Shown here: piece after piece, positions 45,034-57,577 of the stretch | Numbering within the stretch: the first letter of the stretch is position 1 | How the letters are laid out: each line of letters opens with the position of its first letter | Origin: Teredinibacter haidensis | Lineage (GTDB): Bacteria > Pseudomonadota > Gammaproteobacteria > Pseudomonadales > Cellvibrionaceae | NCBI RefSeq assembly: GCF_014211975.1 | Contig: NZ_CP060084.1 | Span: 2,542,001 to 2,606,000 of the forward strand | DNA length: 64,000 bases | Direction of reading: 5' to 3' | Made by a program: the position numbers and the translations under genes | The notes under the pieces: model-generated | The model's input: only the letters and a program-made list of their open reading frames with translations | Told to the model about the DNA's origin: nothing | Databases searched by the model: none

Positions 45034-48000
45034 TTAAACGGTTGCATCTAAGACTAATTGCCATTGTTTATTTAGGCGTTTGTCGGAAACAGGAAACTGT
45101 GTTTTTAAACTCTGAGCAAAAAGAGAGACTCTTAGTTCCTCTATCATCCACCTATATTCCTGCCAGCACTTCAGCTCACGAAAGCGGGCGACGCCAAAAC
45201 GCTCCAGGTGATCACAATGCCGCTGCCAGTGAGCTTCGAGGCTGGCGATATGTACCCTGTCACGCTGTGGACTCTGTGGTGCTTTCTCAAGTCGAACCAA
45301 AATAGCACGCAAATAACGTGGAAAATGTTGTAGGCAGCTCCAGGGTGTTGCCTGCACAAATCCCGGCATGAATAGGTTATCTATTTGGTGATTAATATCA
45401 CCAAATGCAAATGCTAACATCAAGGCATTGCGGTTAGATTTCATCTGCTTTTTTATATCTACCGCTAGCGGCAACAACTCAGCAATAACAGCTTCGTACT
45501 CCTGCGCGACTTCGACAATTTGACCACGCCCCAGTTCAAATTGCTGTTTAAAAGTGTTTTCACTGCGAATATTACTCGCATCCTCCTGAAAACATGCACG
45601 CGAAACTGCTGCCATTATTATATCGTCTATAACGCTTTCCCGTTTACCCAACTTGAGAACGGTTAACCCCAAATCCTTACCTTTCAGTAATTCTTTTTTA
45701 AGATATTTTGCTGTTGTCCCCAGCGCTAACCTCGCCATTCTCACAACGCCACGACGCGTTTCGGCTCTTGCTTCCAGTGGATTATCCAGTACCGCAATAT
45801 CCACATGCTCCTGCTTATCGACTAAAGCAGGAAAGCCCTTTACCTGTACGCCCGAACGCGGTATCTGCACCTGCTCTGGCAGCTCTCCAAAATCCCACAC
45901 CCGCACATCCTCCCTTTCCAGCTGATGGTGAACAGCGCTCAGGGTTTTCTTAACTTGCTCCCGGTAACGCTCGCGCAAGACAGTTAAGTCCCGATCACGA
46001 TCAATCACCATCCCCTTTTCATCTACCACTTGAATATTCATGCGATAGAAATCATCCAGCAATTGCTGCCCCCAATTCTCCGGAGAAATTTTCACATCAC
46101 TTAGCTGCTGCAAAACGTCTGTCAGGCATTCCTGTAATGACCGTTTATTTGCTTGAAGCCTTGCCATTGCCCGATCGACATACTGAGGAACCGGCACCAA
46201 TTTTTTACGTATCGGTTTAGGTAGACCTTTGACCAGGGCAATGCACTTATCACGCAATAGCCCTGGTACCAACCACTCGAGTCTTCCCTCGGGAATAAGA
46301 TGTAAAAACTCAACGGGCACACGCAAGTTCACACCATCATCCCGGTGGCCAGGCTCAAAATGATAGTGCAGCGGCAAAGAAATACCATCGTATTCCAATC
46401 TATCGGGAAATTGTGCTTCGGTCACGTCTACAGCAGCATGCAACATTAGCTGCTCTTTAGCTAACTTTAGTACATGCGGAGTATCCCTTTCAGCTGTTTT
46501 TCGCCAGTGTTCAAAACCGGTCAAATTAGCGATGCCAGCAGGAATAACGGCTTCATAAAAATCGTACACCATCTGATCATCCACCAAAATATCGCGCCGA
46601 CGGGCTTTCGCTTCCAGTGTTTGAACTTGCTCCAACAACCAGTTGTTATAAACAAGAAAATGACAGTCACGAGTATTTTCAGCCTCATCCTGATCAATCA
46701 CCACCTGCGCCCAGCGGGACTCCTCCTCCTCGATTTTTTTACGCTGTGATTTATGCTTGCAGAAATTACCCTCCACCAGAGCCTCACGAATAAATAGTCT
46801 GCGGGACTCTTCAATATCAATTTTGCTGTAGGCAACGCGCTTTTTTTCAACCAGCGTCAAACCAAACAGACTAACACGATCAAAGGCCATAACCTGCCCG
46901 GTAAGAGCATCGTAAAATGGTTGAAAATAATGGTGCTTCACCAAATGCTGAGCATTCTCCAGCGCCCAATTGGGTTCAACTTTAGCAACCATATGGGCAA
47001 AGAGCTGGCTGGTTTCTATATACTCGGCTCCAACCAACCACTTGGGTCGTTTTTTATTTTGTGAAGAACCAGGGAATATTTGAAATTTTCGGTTTCGGCT
47101 ACCCAGGTATTCCACAACAGGCCTACCTTTACCTTTGCTCCCTTTCGCCGCGTCTTTGGTGTCCTCATTTTTTAAACCCAGGTTCGATAACAAGCCAATA
47201 ACCAATGCCCTGTGAATCGTCTCGTAATTTGAGGGCTGCTGGTTTTCCTTAAACCCCAGCGTTTTTATAGACAAACGCAGCTGTCGATGTAAATCTCTCC
47301 ATTCACGAACGCGCAAATAGTTAATAAATTCTTTTTTGCAGAGTTTTCTCAGTTGGTTTTGCGATAATTCCTGCCGCTGCTCTTCGATATAATTCCATAC
47401 ATTTACCAGCGTAATAAAATCTGAGTTTTCGTCCCAAAAACGACGGTGTTTTTCATCGGCAGCCTGGCGCTTATCTGCCGGGCGCTCACGCGGGTCCTGA
47501 ATACTCAGGCCACTGATGATAATCAAAATTTCCTGCAAGCAATCCAGTGTTGCCCCCGCCAGAACGATACGGGCAAAACGCGGATCGACCGGCAACTGAT
47601 GTAACTGCCTGCCCAGTGCCGTAACCCGCCCACCTTTATCTACGGCTTGAAGCTCTTCCAACAACTTGTAACCATCATTCACCAGACGATTTTCCGGGCG
47701 GTCGACGAAAGGGAACTTGTGGACGTCGCCAATGCGCAATTGCAGCATTTGTAAAATAACGGCCGCTAGGTTTGTGCGCTGGATTTCCGGATCGGTAAAT
47801 TCCGGCCTGCTGTTAAAATCTTCTTCCCCATAGAGGCGATAACACACGCCCTCTGCAACGCGACCACAACGCCCCTTACGTTGGTTTGCACTAGCTTGGG
47901 AGATGGCTTCGATAGGCAGGCGCTGAACCTTTGTCCGTACGCTATACCGACTAATACGCGCCCGCCCTGGGTCAATCACGTATCGAATACCCGGTACGGT

Positions 48001-49065
48001 TAACGAGGTTTCTGCAACGTTGGTTGCGAGCACGACACGTCGACCTCTATGGCTATGGAAAACCCGGTTTTGCTCTTCAAGGCTTAAACGAGCATAGAGA
48101 GGTAATATTTCAAGATGCGAAAAGCCCGCTTTCTTTATCGCATGGGAGGTTTCGCGAATTTCCCGTTCACCACCAAGGAACACCAGAATATCCCCACCCT
48201 GCTGTCGCGAGGTTTTTAATATTTCATCAACAACACCAACAATTGCATCCGTTATATCTTCGTAATCTTCATCCCATGGACGGTAAAAGGTTTCCACCGG
48301 GAAGGTACGACCTGAAACTTCGATGATGGGAGCATTATCAAAATGAGCAGAGAATTTTTCCAGATCAATCGTGGCCGAAGTCACAATAACTTTTAACTCC
48401 GGCCGCTTGGTCACCAGGCTTTTTAAGTAGCCCAGCAAAAAATCGATATTCAGACTGCGCTCGTGGGCTTCGTCGATAATCAATGTATCGTATTTTAATA
48501 ACAGGGGATCCTGCTGGATTTCTGTCAGTAAGATGCCATCGGTCATTAACTTGATAGAAGTGTTGTTATCGGTGTGATCAGTAAAACGTACCTGATATCC
48601 CACCGTCGCCCCCAACGGAACCTTCAGCTCGTCGGCAATACGGCTGGCCACCGTACGCGCAGCAATTCGACGCGGCTGCGTATGGCCGATCAGGCCTTTA
48701 ATACCGCGGCCCAGCTGCAAGCATATTTTTGGTATTTGTGTTGTCTTACCCGAGCCGGTTTCGCCAGCCAAGATCAAGACCTGATGCTTTTCAATTAATG
48801 CTGCAATATCTTCACGCTTAGCGGAGATAGGCAAATTATCGTCGTACTCAATTTCTGGAATCGCAGCTGTGCGTGCCGCTACGCGTTGCAGCGATTGATC
48901 AATACGACTTTTTAGTTCCTGTACTTTCTTATCGCAGGGCAAAGACTGCTGCTGGCGCTTTTTTACAAACTGCCACAATCTGTCTAGCTTTTGCTTGTCT
49001 GTGTAACAAACCTGCGACAGAACCTGGTTTAGGTAATCGCTGGTGATAGTTTCAGGAGATGTCAT
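45034..49065 (-). CDS. hrpA: ATP-dependent RNA helicase HrpA
   Basis: A 1343-residue DEAH-box helicase of the HrpA family. Walker A is GETGSGKTTQIPK (about residues 94-106) and the DEAH box is IIDEAHERSLN; the SAT motif and the Q-x-x-G-R-x-G-R motif (ANQRKGRCGR) follow, then HA2 and OB-fold regions and the long C-terminal DUF3418 domain. The length fits E. coli HrpA (about 1300). The protein rescues stalled ribosomes in E. coli. It has its own upstream region facing accA. Confidence 0.96.
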   Translation of the reverse strand: MTSPETITSDYLNQVLSQVCYTDKQKLDRLWQFVKKRQQQSLPCDKKVQELKSRIDQSLQRVAARTAAIPEIEYDDNLPISAKREDIAALIEKHQVLILAGETGSGKTTQIPKICLQLGRGIKGLIGHTQPRRIAARTVASRIADELKVPLGATVGYQVRFTDHTDNNTSIKLMTDGILLTEIQQDPLLLKYDTLIIDEAHERSLNIDFLLGYLKSLVTKRPELKVIVTSATIDLEKFSAHFDNAPIIEVSGRTFPVETFYRPWDEDYEDITDAIVGVVDEILKTSRQQGGDILVFLGGEREIRETSHAIKKAGFSHLEILPLYARLSLEEQNRVFHSHRGRRVVLATNVAETSLTVPGIRYVIDPGRARISRYSVRTKVQRLPIEAISQASANQRKGRCGRVAEGVCYRLYGEEDFNSRPEFTDPEIQRTNLAAVILQMLQLRIGDVHKFPFVDRPENRLVNDGYKLLEELQAVDKGGRVTALGRQLHQLPVDPRFARIVLAGATLDCLQEILIIISGLSIQDPRERPADKRQAADEKHRRFWDENSDFITLVNVWNYIEEQRQELSQNQLRKLCKKEFINYLRVREWRDLHRQLRLSIKTLGFKENQQPSNYETIHRALVIGLLSNLGLKNEDTKDAAKGSKGKGRPVVEYLGSRNRKFQIFPGSSQNKKRPKWLVGAEYIETSQLFAHMVAKVEPNWALENAQHLVKHHYFQPFYDALTGQVMAFDRVSLFGLTLVEKKRVAYSKIDIEESRRLFIREALVEGNFCKHKSQRKKIEEEESRWAQVVIDQDEAENTRDCHFLVYNNWLLEQVQTLEAKARRRDILVDDQMVYDFYEAVIPAGIANLTGFEHWRKTAERDTPHVLKLAKEQLMLHAAVDVTEAQFPDRLEYDGISLPLHYHFEPGHRDDGVNLRVPVEFLHLIPEGRLEWLVPGLLRDKCIALVKGLPKPIRKKLVPVPQYVDRAMARLQANKRSLQECLTDVLQQLSDVKISPENWGQQLLDDFYRMNIQVVDEKGMVIDRDRDLTVLRERYREQVKKTLSAVHHQLEREDVRVWDFGELPEQVQIPRSGVQVKGFPALVDKQEHVDIAVLDNPLEARAETRRGVVRMARLALGTTAKYLKKELLKGKDLGLTVLKLGKRESVIDDIIMAAVSRACFQEDASNIRSENTFKQQFELGRGQIVEVAQEYEAVIAELLPLAVDIKKQMKSNRNALMLAFAFGDINHQIDNLFMPGFVQATPWSCLQHFPRYLRAILVRLEKAPQSPQRDRVHIASLEAHWQRHCDHLERFGVARFRELKCWQEYRWMIEELRVSLFAQSLKTQFPVSDKRLNKQWQLVLDATV

Positions 49066-49138
49066 AGATACGCGCCCAGAATTGAGCGCGCATTATACTG
49101 AAGAGAACTGAAAGATGGCAGGAAAGCGTAAGCTTTGC

Positions 49139-50095
49139 CTATTCGACTGTATTTCCGTAGGACATCAAACGCTGGTAACGTTTTTCCAGCAGCGCATCCA
49201 TATCTTCCGCCTGCAACTGATCCAACTGTTCGGACAAACGCTCTTTCAGGCGTGCAGCCATAGTATCCATGTCGCGGTGAGCACCACCCAATGGTTCTTT
49301 GATCGTTTCATCGATGATACCCATATCTTGCAGAATACTGGAGGTAACCCCCATAGCTTCGGCTGCCAATGGCGCCTTTTCTACGGTTTTCCAAATAATG
49401 TTAGCGCAGCCTTCCGGTGAAATAACGAAGTACGTGGAGTACTGCAACATATTAAGGTGGTCACCCACACCAATAGCCAGAGCGCCACCGGACGAACCTT
49501 CGCCAATTACCGTACAGATAATTGGTGTGCGCAGGCGCGACATTACCGCCAGATTTTGGGCAATGGATTCACTGATACCACGCTCTTCGCTGTCGATACC
49601 GGGATATGCCCCCGGAGTATCAATAAGTGTCAACACGGGCATTTTAAAACGCTCCGCCATTTCCATCAGGCGCAAGGCTTTGCGGTAACCTTCGGGCTTG
49701 GGCATACCGAAATTGCGGTACACCTTATCTTTTACCGAACGACCTTTTTCTTCGCCAATCACCATCACTGGCTTACCGTTCAAGCGGCCAACACCACCAA
49801 TAATGGCTTTATCGTCGCCAAAATGGCGGTCACCGTGAAGCTCATCCCAATCGTCAAAAACGCGGGGAATGTAGTCGGCACTGTAGGGGCGCTGAGGATG
49901 GCGGGCGACCTGAACAATTTGCCAGGGCGAGAGGTTGGAGTAGATGCGCTCCGTAAGCTTGGTGCTTTCTTCACGAAGGCGCCCAATTTCTTCTCCAATA
50001 TTCAGGTCGTTATCCGTTCCAACCAATTGCAATTCTTCGATTTTGCCTTCCAGAACGGCGATTGGCTGTTCGAAATCGAGATAATTTAAATTCAT
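49139..50095 (-). CDS. accA: Acetyl-CoA carboxylase carboxyltransferase subunit alpha
   Basis: A 318-residue AccA, the alpha subunit of the carboxyltransferase that transfers carboxyl from biotin to acetyl-CoA in the first step of fatty acid synthesis. It shows LDFEQPIAVLEGKIEEL at the start, HPQRPYSADYI, GDRHFGDDKAIIGG, PVLTLIDTPGAYPGIDSEERG and GEGSSGGALAIGVGD. It follows dnaE in the same direction with a 175-base gap, the common gammaproteobacterial order dnaE-accA. Confidence 0.98.
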   Translation of the reverse strand: MNLNYLDFEQPIAVLEGKIEELQLVGTDNDLNIGEEIGRLREESTKLTERIYSNLSPWQIVQVARHPQRPYSADYIPRVFDDWDELHGDRHFGDDKAIIGGVGRLNGKPVMVIGEEKGRSVKDKVYRNFGMPKPEGYRKALRLMEMAERFKMPVLTLIDTPGAYPGIDSEERGISESIAQNLAVMSRLRTPIICTVIGEGSSGGALAIGVGDHLNMLQYSTYFVISPEGCANIIWKTVEKAPLAAEAMGVTSSILQDMGIIDETIKEPLGGAHRDMDTMAARLKERLSEQLDQLQAEDMDALLEKRYQRLMSYGNTVE

Positions 50096-50270
50096 GACAG
50101 TTATTCGACCTGTGCGGCTATTTCGTGGCGGAAAGCGCGATTTTTAAGTATTTTTACGTCGCTTTCAAGGCACCCCTGCGTGGGGAGCGCAAGTTTACCA
50201 CCGGTATGGGTATATCTTAAAGCCTCAATGCGCAGCAATGCAGTGGATAACGGAAAAATAAGTCTCTGCG

Positions 50271-53771
<3,501 letters not shown>

Positions 53772-53968
53772 AAACTATTTGTAACTCGGTTGAGGTTGAA
53801 ACTTCAGGCACTATTTGCCTTGCCCGTGCTTTATACACGCCAATTCACGTTCAGGCCATCGCTAAACTGGTTGAGCGAAGCATAGCTCTTAACTAATTCT
53901 TTCCGACAATGGTAGACTTCTCACCGACAAAAAAACAAATAAAAATACTAAAAAGAGAACCTAACCCA

Positions 53969-55483
53969 ATGTCAACCCCCTCTGTAAACTCCATCGTTAT
54001 CCTCGGTGGTGGTACCGCAGGCTGGATGGCGGCCTCCAGCTTAGCGAAATACTTTACCTCACTAAAAATCCCGATGGATATTCAGCTAGTCGAATCAACC
54101 GACATTGGAACAGTCGGTGTTGGGGAGGCAACGTTACCAGGCATTCGGGATTTTAATGCTTCTCTCGGAATCGATGAAGTTGATTTCATCCGTAAAACTC
54201 AAGCCACGTTTAAACTGGGTATCGAATTTAAAGATTGGAATCATCTAGGAGAATCTTTCTTTCATCCTTTTGCGAATTTTGGATTTGATATTAACAATGT
54301 CAGTTTTCATCATTACATTCGAAAACTGAACGAACTAGGAGACAACCTCAATCTGGAGGACTATTCACTCCCTACTGCACTGAGCAAATTGGGAAACTTT
54401 GCTCAACCCCATGCACAACCCTCAACACCTCTCGGCGAGTACCACTACGCCTTTCATTTTGATGCAACCCTATACGCGAAGTATTTGCGTAACTTCGCTC
54501 TCAACCACGGAGTAAAGCGGTACGATAATAAAGTTACATCAGTCAATACTAGAGTTGAAGATGGCTTTATTAAATCCCTCACTCTTGACAGTGGCGCTAC
54601 CATCGAAGGCGATTTATTTATCGACTGCTCTGGGTTTAGAGGGTTGCTTATCGAAGAAACCCTCCATACCGGATATGAAGATTGGTCTCACTGGCTAAAC
54701 TGCAATTCCGCTATCGCGCTTCAAAGTGAACACGAAGGCGCTCCACCGCCCTTCACTAGCACCCAAGCTCTTGCAGCTGGATGGCAGTGGAAAATACCGT
54801 TACAAAACAGAATGGGTAACGGCTATGTCTACTGCGACAAATATATCAGCGACGATGAAGCCATCAACACACTAACAAAGAACATTAAAAATAATTTGGT
54901 CGCCGACCCAAAAATTATCAAATTTACTGCCGGTCATCGCCTGAAATGCTGGAATAAAAACTGCGTAGCTCTTGGGCTAGCCGTCGGCTTTCTGGAACCT
55001 CTGGAATCTACAAGTATTTCCATGATACAAACTGGAATAGCTAGACTTCTAAAATTTTTTCCTCATAAAGGGTTTGATTCGCATGACACTGAAGAAGTCA
55101 ATCGATTATGTAAAACCGAGTTCGAGCGTATCCGCGATTTCCTTATTTTGCATTATTCAAATTCGGCGAGATTAGATACACCGTTCTGGAGGGATTGTAA
55201 CAATCGATCAATCCCCAATACACTTGCGCATAAAATTAGTATTTTTAAAAGCCGCGGCCATCTCATTCACCACGAAGGCGAGTCTTTCCAGGATGCAAGC
55301 TGGCTAACGATGTATAACGGGTTTAAAATTGACGCCTCACAGTGGGACGCTCGAGCGAATTATATTGAAATAAACGAATTAAGACACAACCTCGAACAAA
55401 TGAAAAAATCCATTCAACATGCTGCTAAACAAGCAATTACACATGAAGAATTTATAGCTCGACACTGTCGCTCCCAGGAATAA
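53969..55483 (+). CDS. Flavin-dependent (tryptophan-type) halogenase homologue 1
   Basis: A 504-residue FAD enzyme of the tryptophan halogenase family. Start at the ATG at 53969 (an upstream ATG would add 20 residues). Visible are the FAD-binding GGGTAGWM (residues 13-20), the putative active lysine Lys82 in FKLGIEFKDW, the family WxWxIP motif in AGWQWKIPLQ, the FLEPLESTS motif, and FERIRDFLILHY. All catalytic-motif positions are kept, so activity is plausible. Which substrate it halogenates is unknown; relatives in Xanthomonas and the metagenomic BrvH brominate free indoles in vitro and lie beside TonB-dependent receptors, as here. No flavin reductase gene is nearby. Confidence 0.9.
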   Translation: MSTPSVNSIVILGGGTAGWMAASSLAKYFTSLKIPMDIQLVESTDIGTVGVGEATLPGIRDFNASLGIDEVDFIRKTQATFKLGIEFKDWNHLGESFFHPFANFGFDINNVSFHHYIRKLNELGDNLNLEDYSLPTALSKLGNFAQPHAQPSTPLGEYHYAFHFDATLYAKYLRNFALNHGVKRYDNKVTSVNTRVEDGFIKSLTLDSGATIEGDLFIDCSGFRGLLIEETLHTGYEDWSHWLNCNSAIALQSEHEGAPPPFTSTQALAAGWQWKIPLQNRMGNGYVYCDKYISDDEAINTLTKNIKNNLVADPKIIKFTAGHRLKCWNKNCVALGLAVGFLEPLESTSISMIQTGIARLLKFFPHKGFDSHDTEEVNRLCKTEFERIRDFLILHYSNSARLDTPFWRDCNNRSIPNTLAHKISIFKSRGHLIHHEGESFQDASWLTMYNGFKIDASQWDARANYIEINELRHNLEQMKKSIQHAAKQAITHEEFIARHCRSQE

Positions 55484-55893
55484 ACATAGTACCGCCCACG
55501 TTAAGCGCCTAGAGCATGAAAAAGACCGCTGAAACCCCGAAAAAATTGCCCGCTGGAGCAGAATATTGAAGCCCACCAGCATCATAGCAAAGCCTCAGCA
55601 AGACATACGTATGTTGCGCTTTCATTATAAGAAAGCTCTAATCAATACCAGGCATATTCTGCACGAACCAAAAACGTTCACAGGAAAAGTGCACTTTGCA
55701 GCTAATGACCGTAGCCCCGAGAAAGCAGTGCAACACAAAATTTGGCGTTTTGACAGGGCCTTTCGGGGCTTCCTAGTAGGAATCCACTGAAGAAATCACC
55801 TTCATCCACAAGTAAAAAACGACACGTTTTATCAACAACTGCTCTCACGCGTGACAGTCTATGATTTTATTTTTGTCGAAAAAAAACATATAT
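55484..55893. other. 410-base region between the two halogenase genes
   Basis: No supported gene. An open frame of 74 codons (55566-55790, plus strand) has no recognisable similarity or good ribosome-binding site. An imperfect inverted repeat (AGCCCCGA at 55713-55720 and TCGGGGCT at 55763-55770, extended by AAAG/CTTT with one bulged base) could fold into a long hairpin. The region lies downstream of both convergent halogenase genes, so it may hold their transcript ends. Confidence 0.4.
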
Positions 55894-57435
55894 TTACGCA
55901 TTGTTTGAAATCGCACAATTATCTGCTATAAAGTTTCCATGCGTGGGGGTTGCTCCAACAGCATCCTGAAGCGCTTTTTTCATTGTTGCGAAACTCGATT
56001 TAAGGTACTCCAATTCGTACTTATCAACTCTCGGATCATAGGCCTCCGGTACAATATTGTTACCACTATACAATGCAACCCAACTGGCAGGTTGGAAAAT
56101 TTCCCATCGATATTTAACCAAATGTCCTCGCTCTTTATAGAGTTTAATCTTATGTGCCAACGTCTCGGGTATGGACATGTTCCGGCAATACGCCCATAAC
56201 GGCGAATCATCTCTCCCTGTAGCGTGGTAATGCAAAATTATAAAATCACGAACACGCTCGTACTCTAACCGAGCCATGTCATTGAATTCATCGATACAAC
56301 CTTGTGACATACTTTTATCTGGAAATAACAGTTTAATTCTTTCAATCGCCGTTTCAACCAACGCAATACTTGTACTCTCCAACGGCTCAAGAAAACCAGA
56401 AGACAAGCCAACAGCAATACAGTTTTTGTTCCATGCTTTTTCTCGCCGCCCAGGAATAAACTTGAACATCCTAGGATTATCAAGCAACTTTCCTTTTATA
56501 TTGCTCGTCAGTACGTGAGCAGCTTCGTCGTCGCTAATATGATGGCTTGCGTATACATGCCCATTCCCACACCTATGCTGCAGCGGAATATTCCACTGCC
56601 AACCAGCTTTGTGTGCTGTTGAGCAGGTATATGGCGCAGGTTCCCCATTGAGTTCACTTTGTACCGCAACAGCCCTATCACACTGCAGCCACTCACTCCA
56701 ATCGACAAATCCTGTTTGCAACGTTTTTTCGATAAGTAACGCTCTAAAGCCTGAGCAATCAATAAATAGGTCCCCAGATATTTCGGCACCCCCCTCTAGA
56801 CACACTGACGCAATAAAACCATTCTCCGGACACAAATTAACATCCTCTATTTTTGCATCAATACACTTAACCCCCATGCCTTCAGCATATGCTCTTAAAT
56901 GTTTAGCGAAAAGCGATGCATCAAAATGCAATGCCCAGTCAAAGATGGACAGTGTAGAAGGAGGATTGGGGGAGGGAGTAGTGAATTTTCCATGTTTTGC
57001 AAGCGTCACCCCCAGTGAATAGTCTCCGATATCGGTCATATCACCAGTTTGCCTTACTTTATTCCAGTAGTGGTGAAAGCCAACGCCACCCAGATCTTGC
57101 CCAAACAAACCGAAAGGCTGGAAAAAGGAAGAATCCTCGGTGTACCAGTTTTTAAATTCAATACCCAATTTACACGTTGCGGCCGTAGCTTTTATCACCT
57201 CCGAGTCAGACATTCCCAGATCAGCATAAAAGCGACGTATAGTTGCGATTGTCGCTTCACCCACACCAATCGTACCGATATCAGATGACTCAACGAGGGT
57301 AAAATTTACGGTTTTCCCTAGTGACTTCACGAGGCTGGCAGCCGTCATCCAGCCCGCCGTTCCGCCTCCAACAATCACAACATTTTCCACTTTATTATCA
57401 GTCATTTCGAACCCCAAATTTTTATTTTTAGACAT
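55894..57435 (-). CDS. Flavin-dependent (tryptophan-type) halogenase homologue 2
   Basis: A 513-residue FAD enzyme and paralogue of the one encoded at 54-55.5 kb. It has GGGTAGWM near residue 23, the presumed lysine in CKLGIEFKNW, WQWNIP, FLEPLESTS and YERVRDFIILHY. The ATG at 57435 is used; an alternative ATG 10 codons on would give Lys79, the same number as in PrnA. It lies 142 bases downstream of the first receptor gene in the same direction, with a terminator between, so it may be partly co-expressed. Substrate unknown. Confidence 0.9.
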   Translation of the reverse strand: MSKNKNLGFEMTDNKVENVVIVGGGTAGWMTAASLVKSLGKTVNFTLVESSDIGTIGVGEATIATIRRFYADLGMSDSEVIKATAATCKLGIEFKNWYTEDSSFFQPFGLFGQDLGGVGFHHYWNKVRQTGDMTDIGDYSLGVTLAKHGKFTTPSPNPPSTLSIFDWALHFDASLFAKHLRAYAEGMGVKCIDAKIEDVNLCPENGFIASVCLEGGAEISGDLFIDCSGFRALLIEKTLQTGFVDWSEWLQCDRAVAVQSELNGEPAPYTCSTAHKAGWQWNIPLQHRCGNGHVYASHHISDDEAAHVLTSNIKGKLLDNPRMFKFIPGRREKAWNKNCIAVGLSSGFLEPLESTSIALVETAIERIKLLFPDKSMSQGCIDEFNDMARLEYERVRDFIILHYHATGRDDSPLWAYCRNMSIPETLAHKIKLYKERGHLVKYRWEIFQPASWVALYSGNNIVPEAYDPRVDKYELEYLKSSFATMKKALQDAVGATPTHGNFIADNCAISNNA

Positions 57436-57497
57436 TGCCCGTCTGTCTTAGACCTCTATTCACGATAGAAAAGGATTAGTTTTACCACCTTTTAAAT

Positions 57498-57540
57498 AAA
57501 AAAACCGCCGCAAAAGCTTTTTAGAGCTCCTGCGGCGGCT
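57498..57540 (-). terminator. Intrinsic terminator after the first TonB-dependent receptor gene
   Basis: On the minus strand the arms TGCGGCGG/CCGCCGCA (57531-57538 and 57505-57512) flank a partly paired loop, followed by seven T. It ends the receptor transcript ahead of the halogenase gene. Confidence 0.85.
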
Positions 57541-57577
57541 TCTAATTCAACCAACTAAAATCAGGTTATTTCCTTCG

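Noticed and set aside
55566..55790. A 74-codon frame between the halogenase genes
   Set aside because: No similarity, no good ribosome-binding site, and it overlaps a long inverted repeat.
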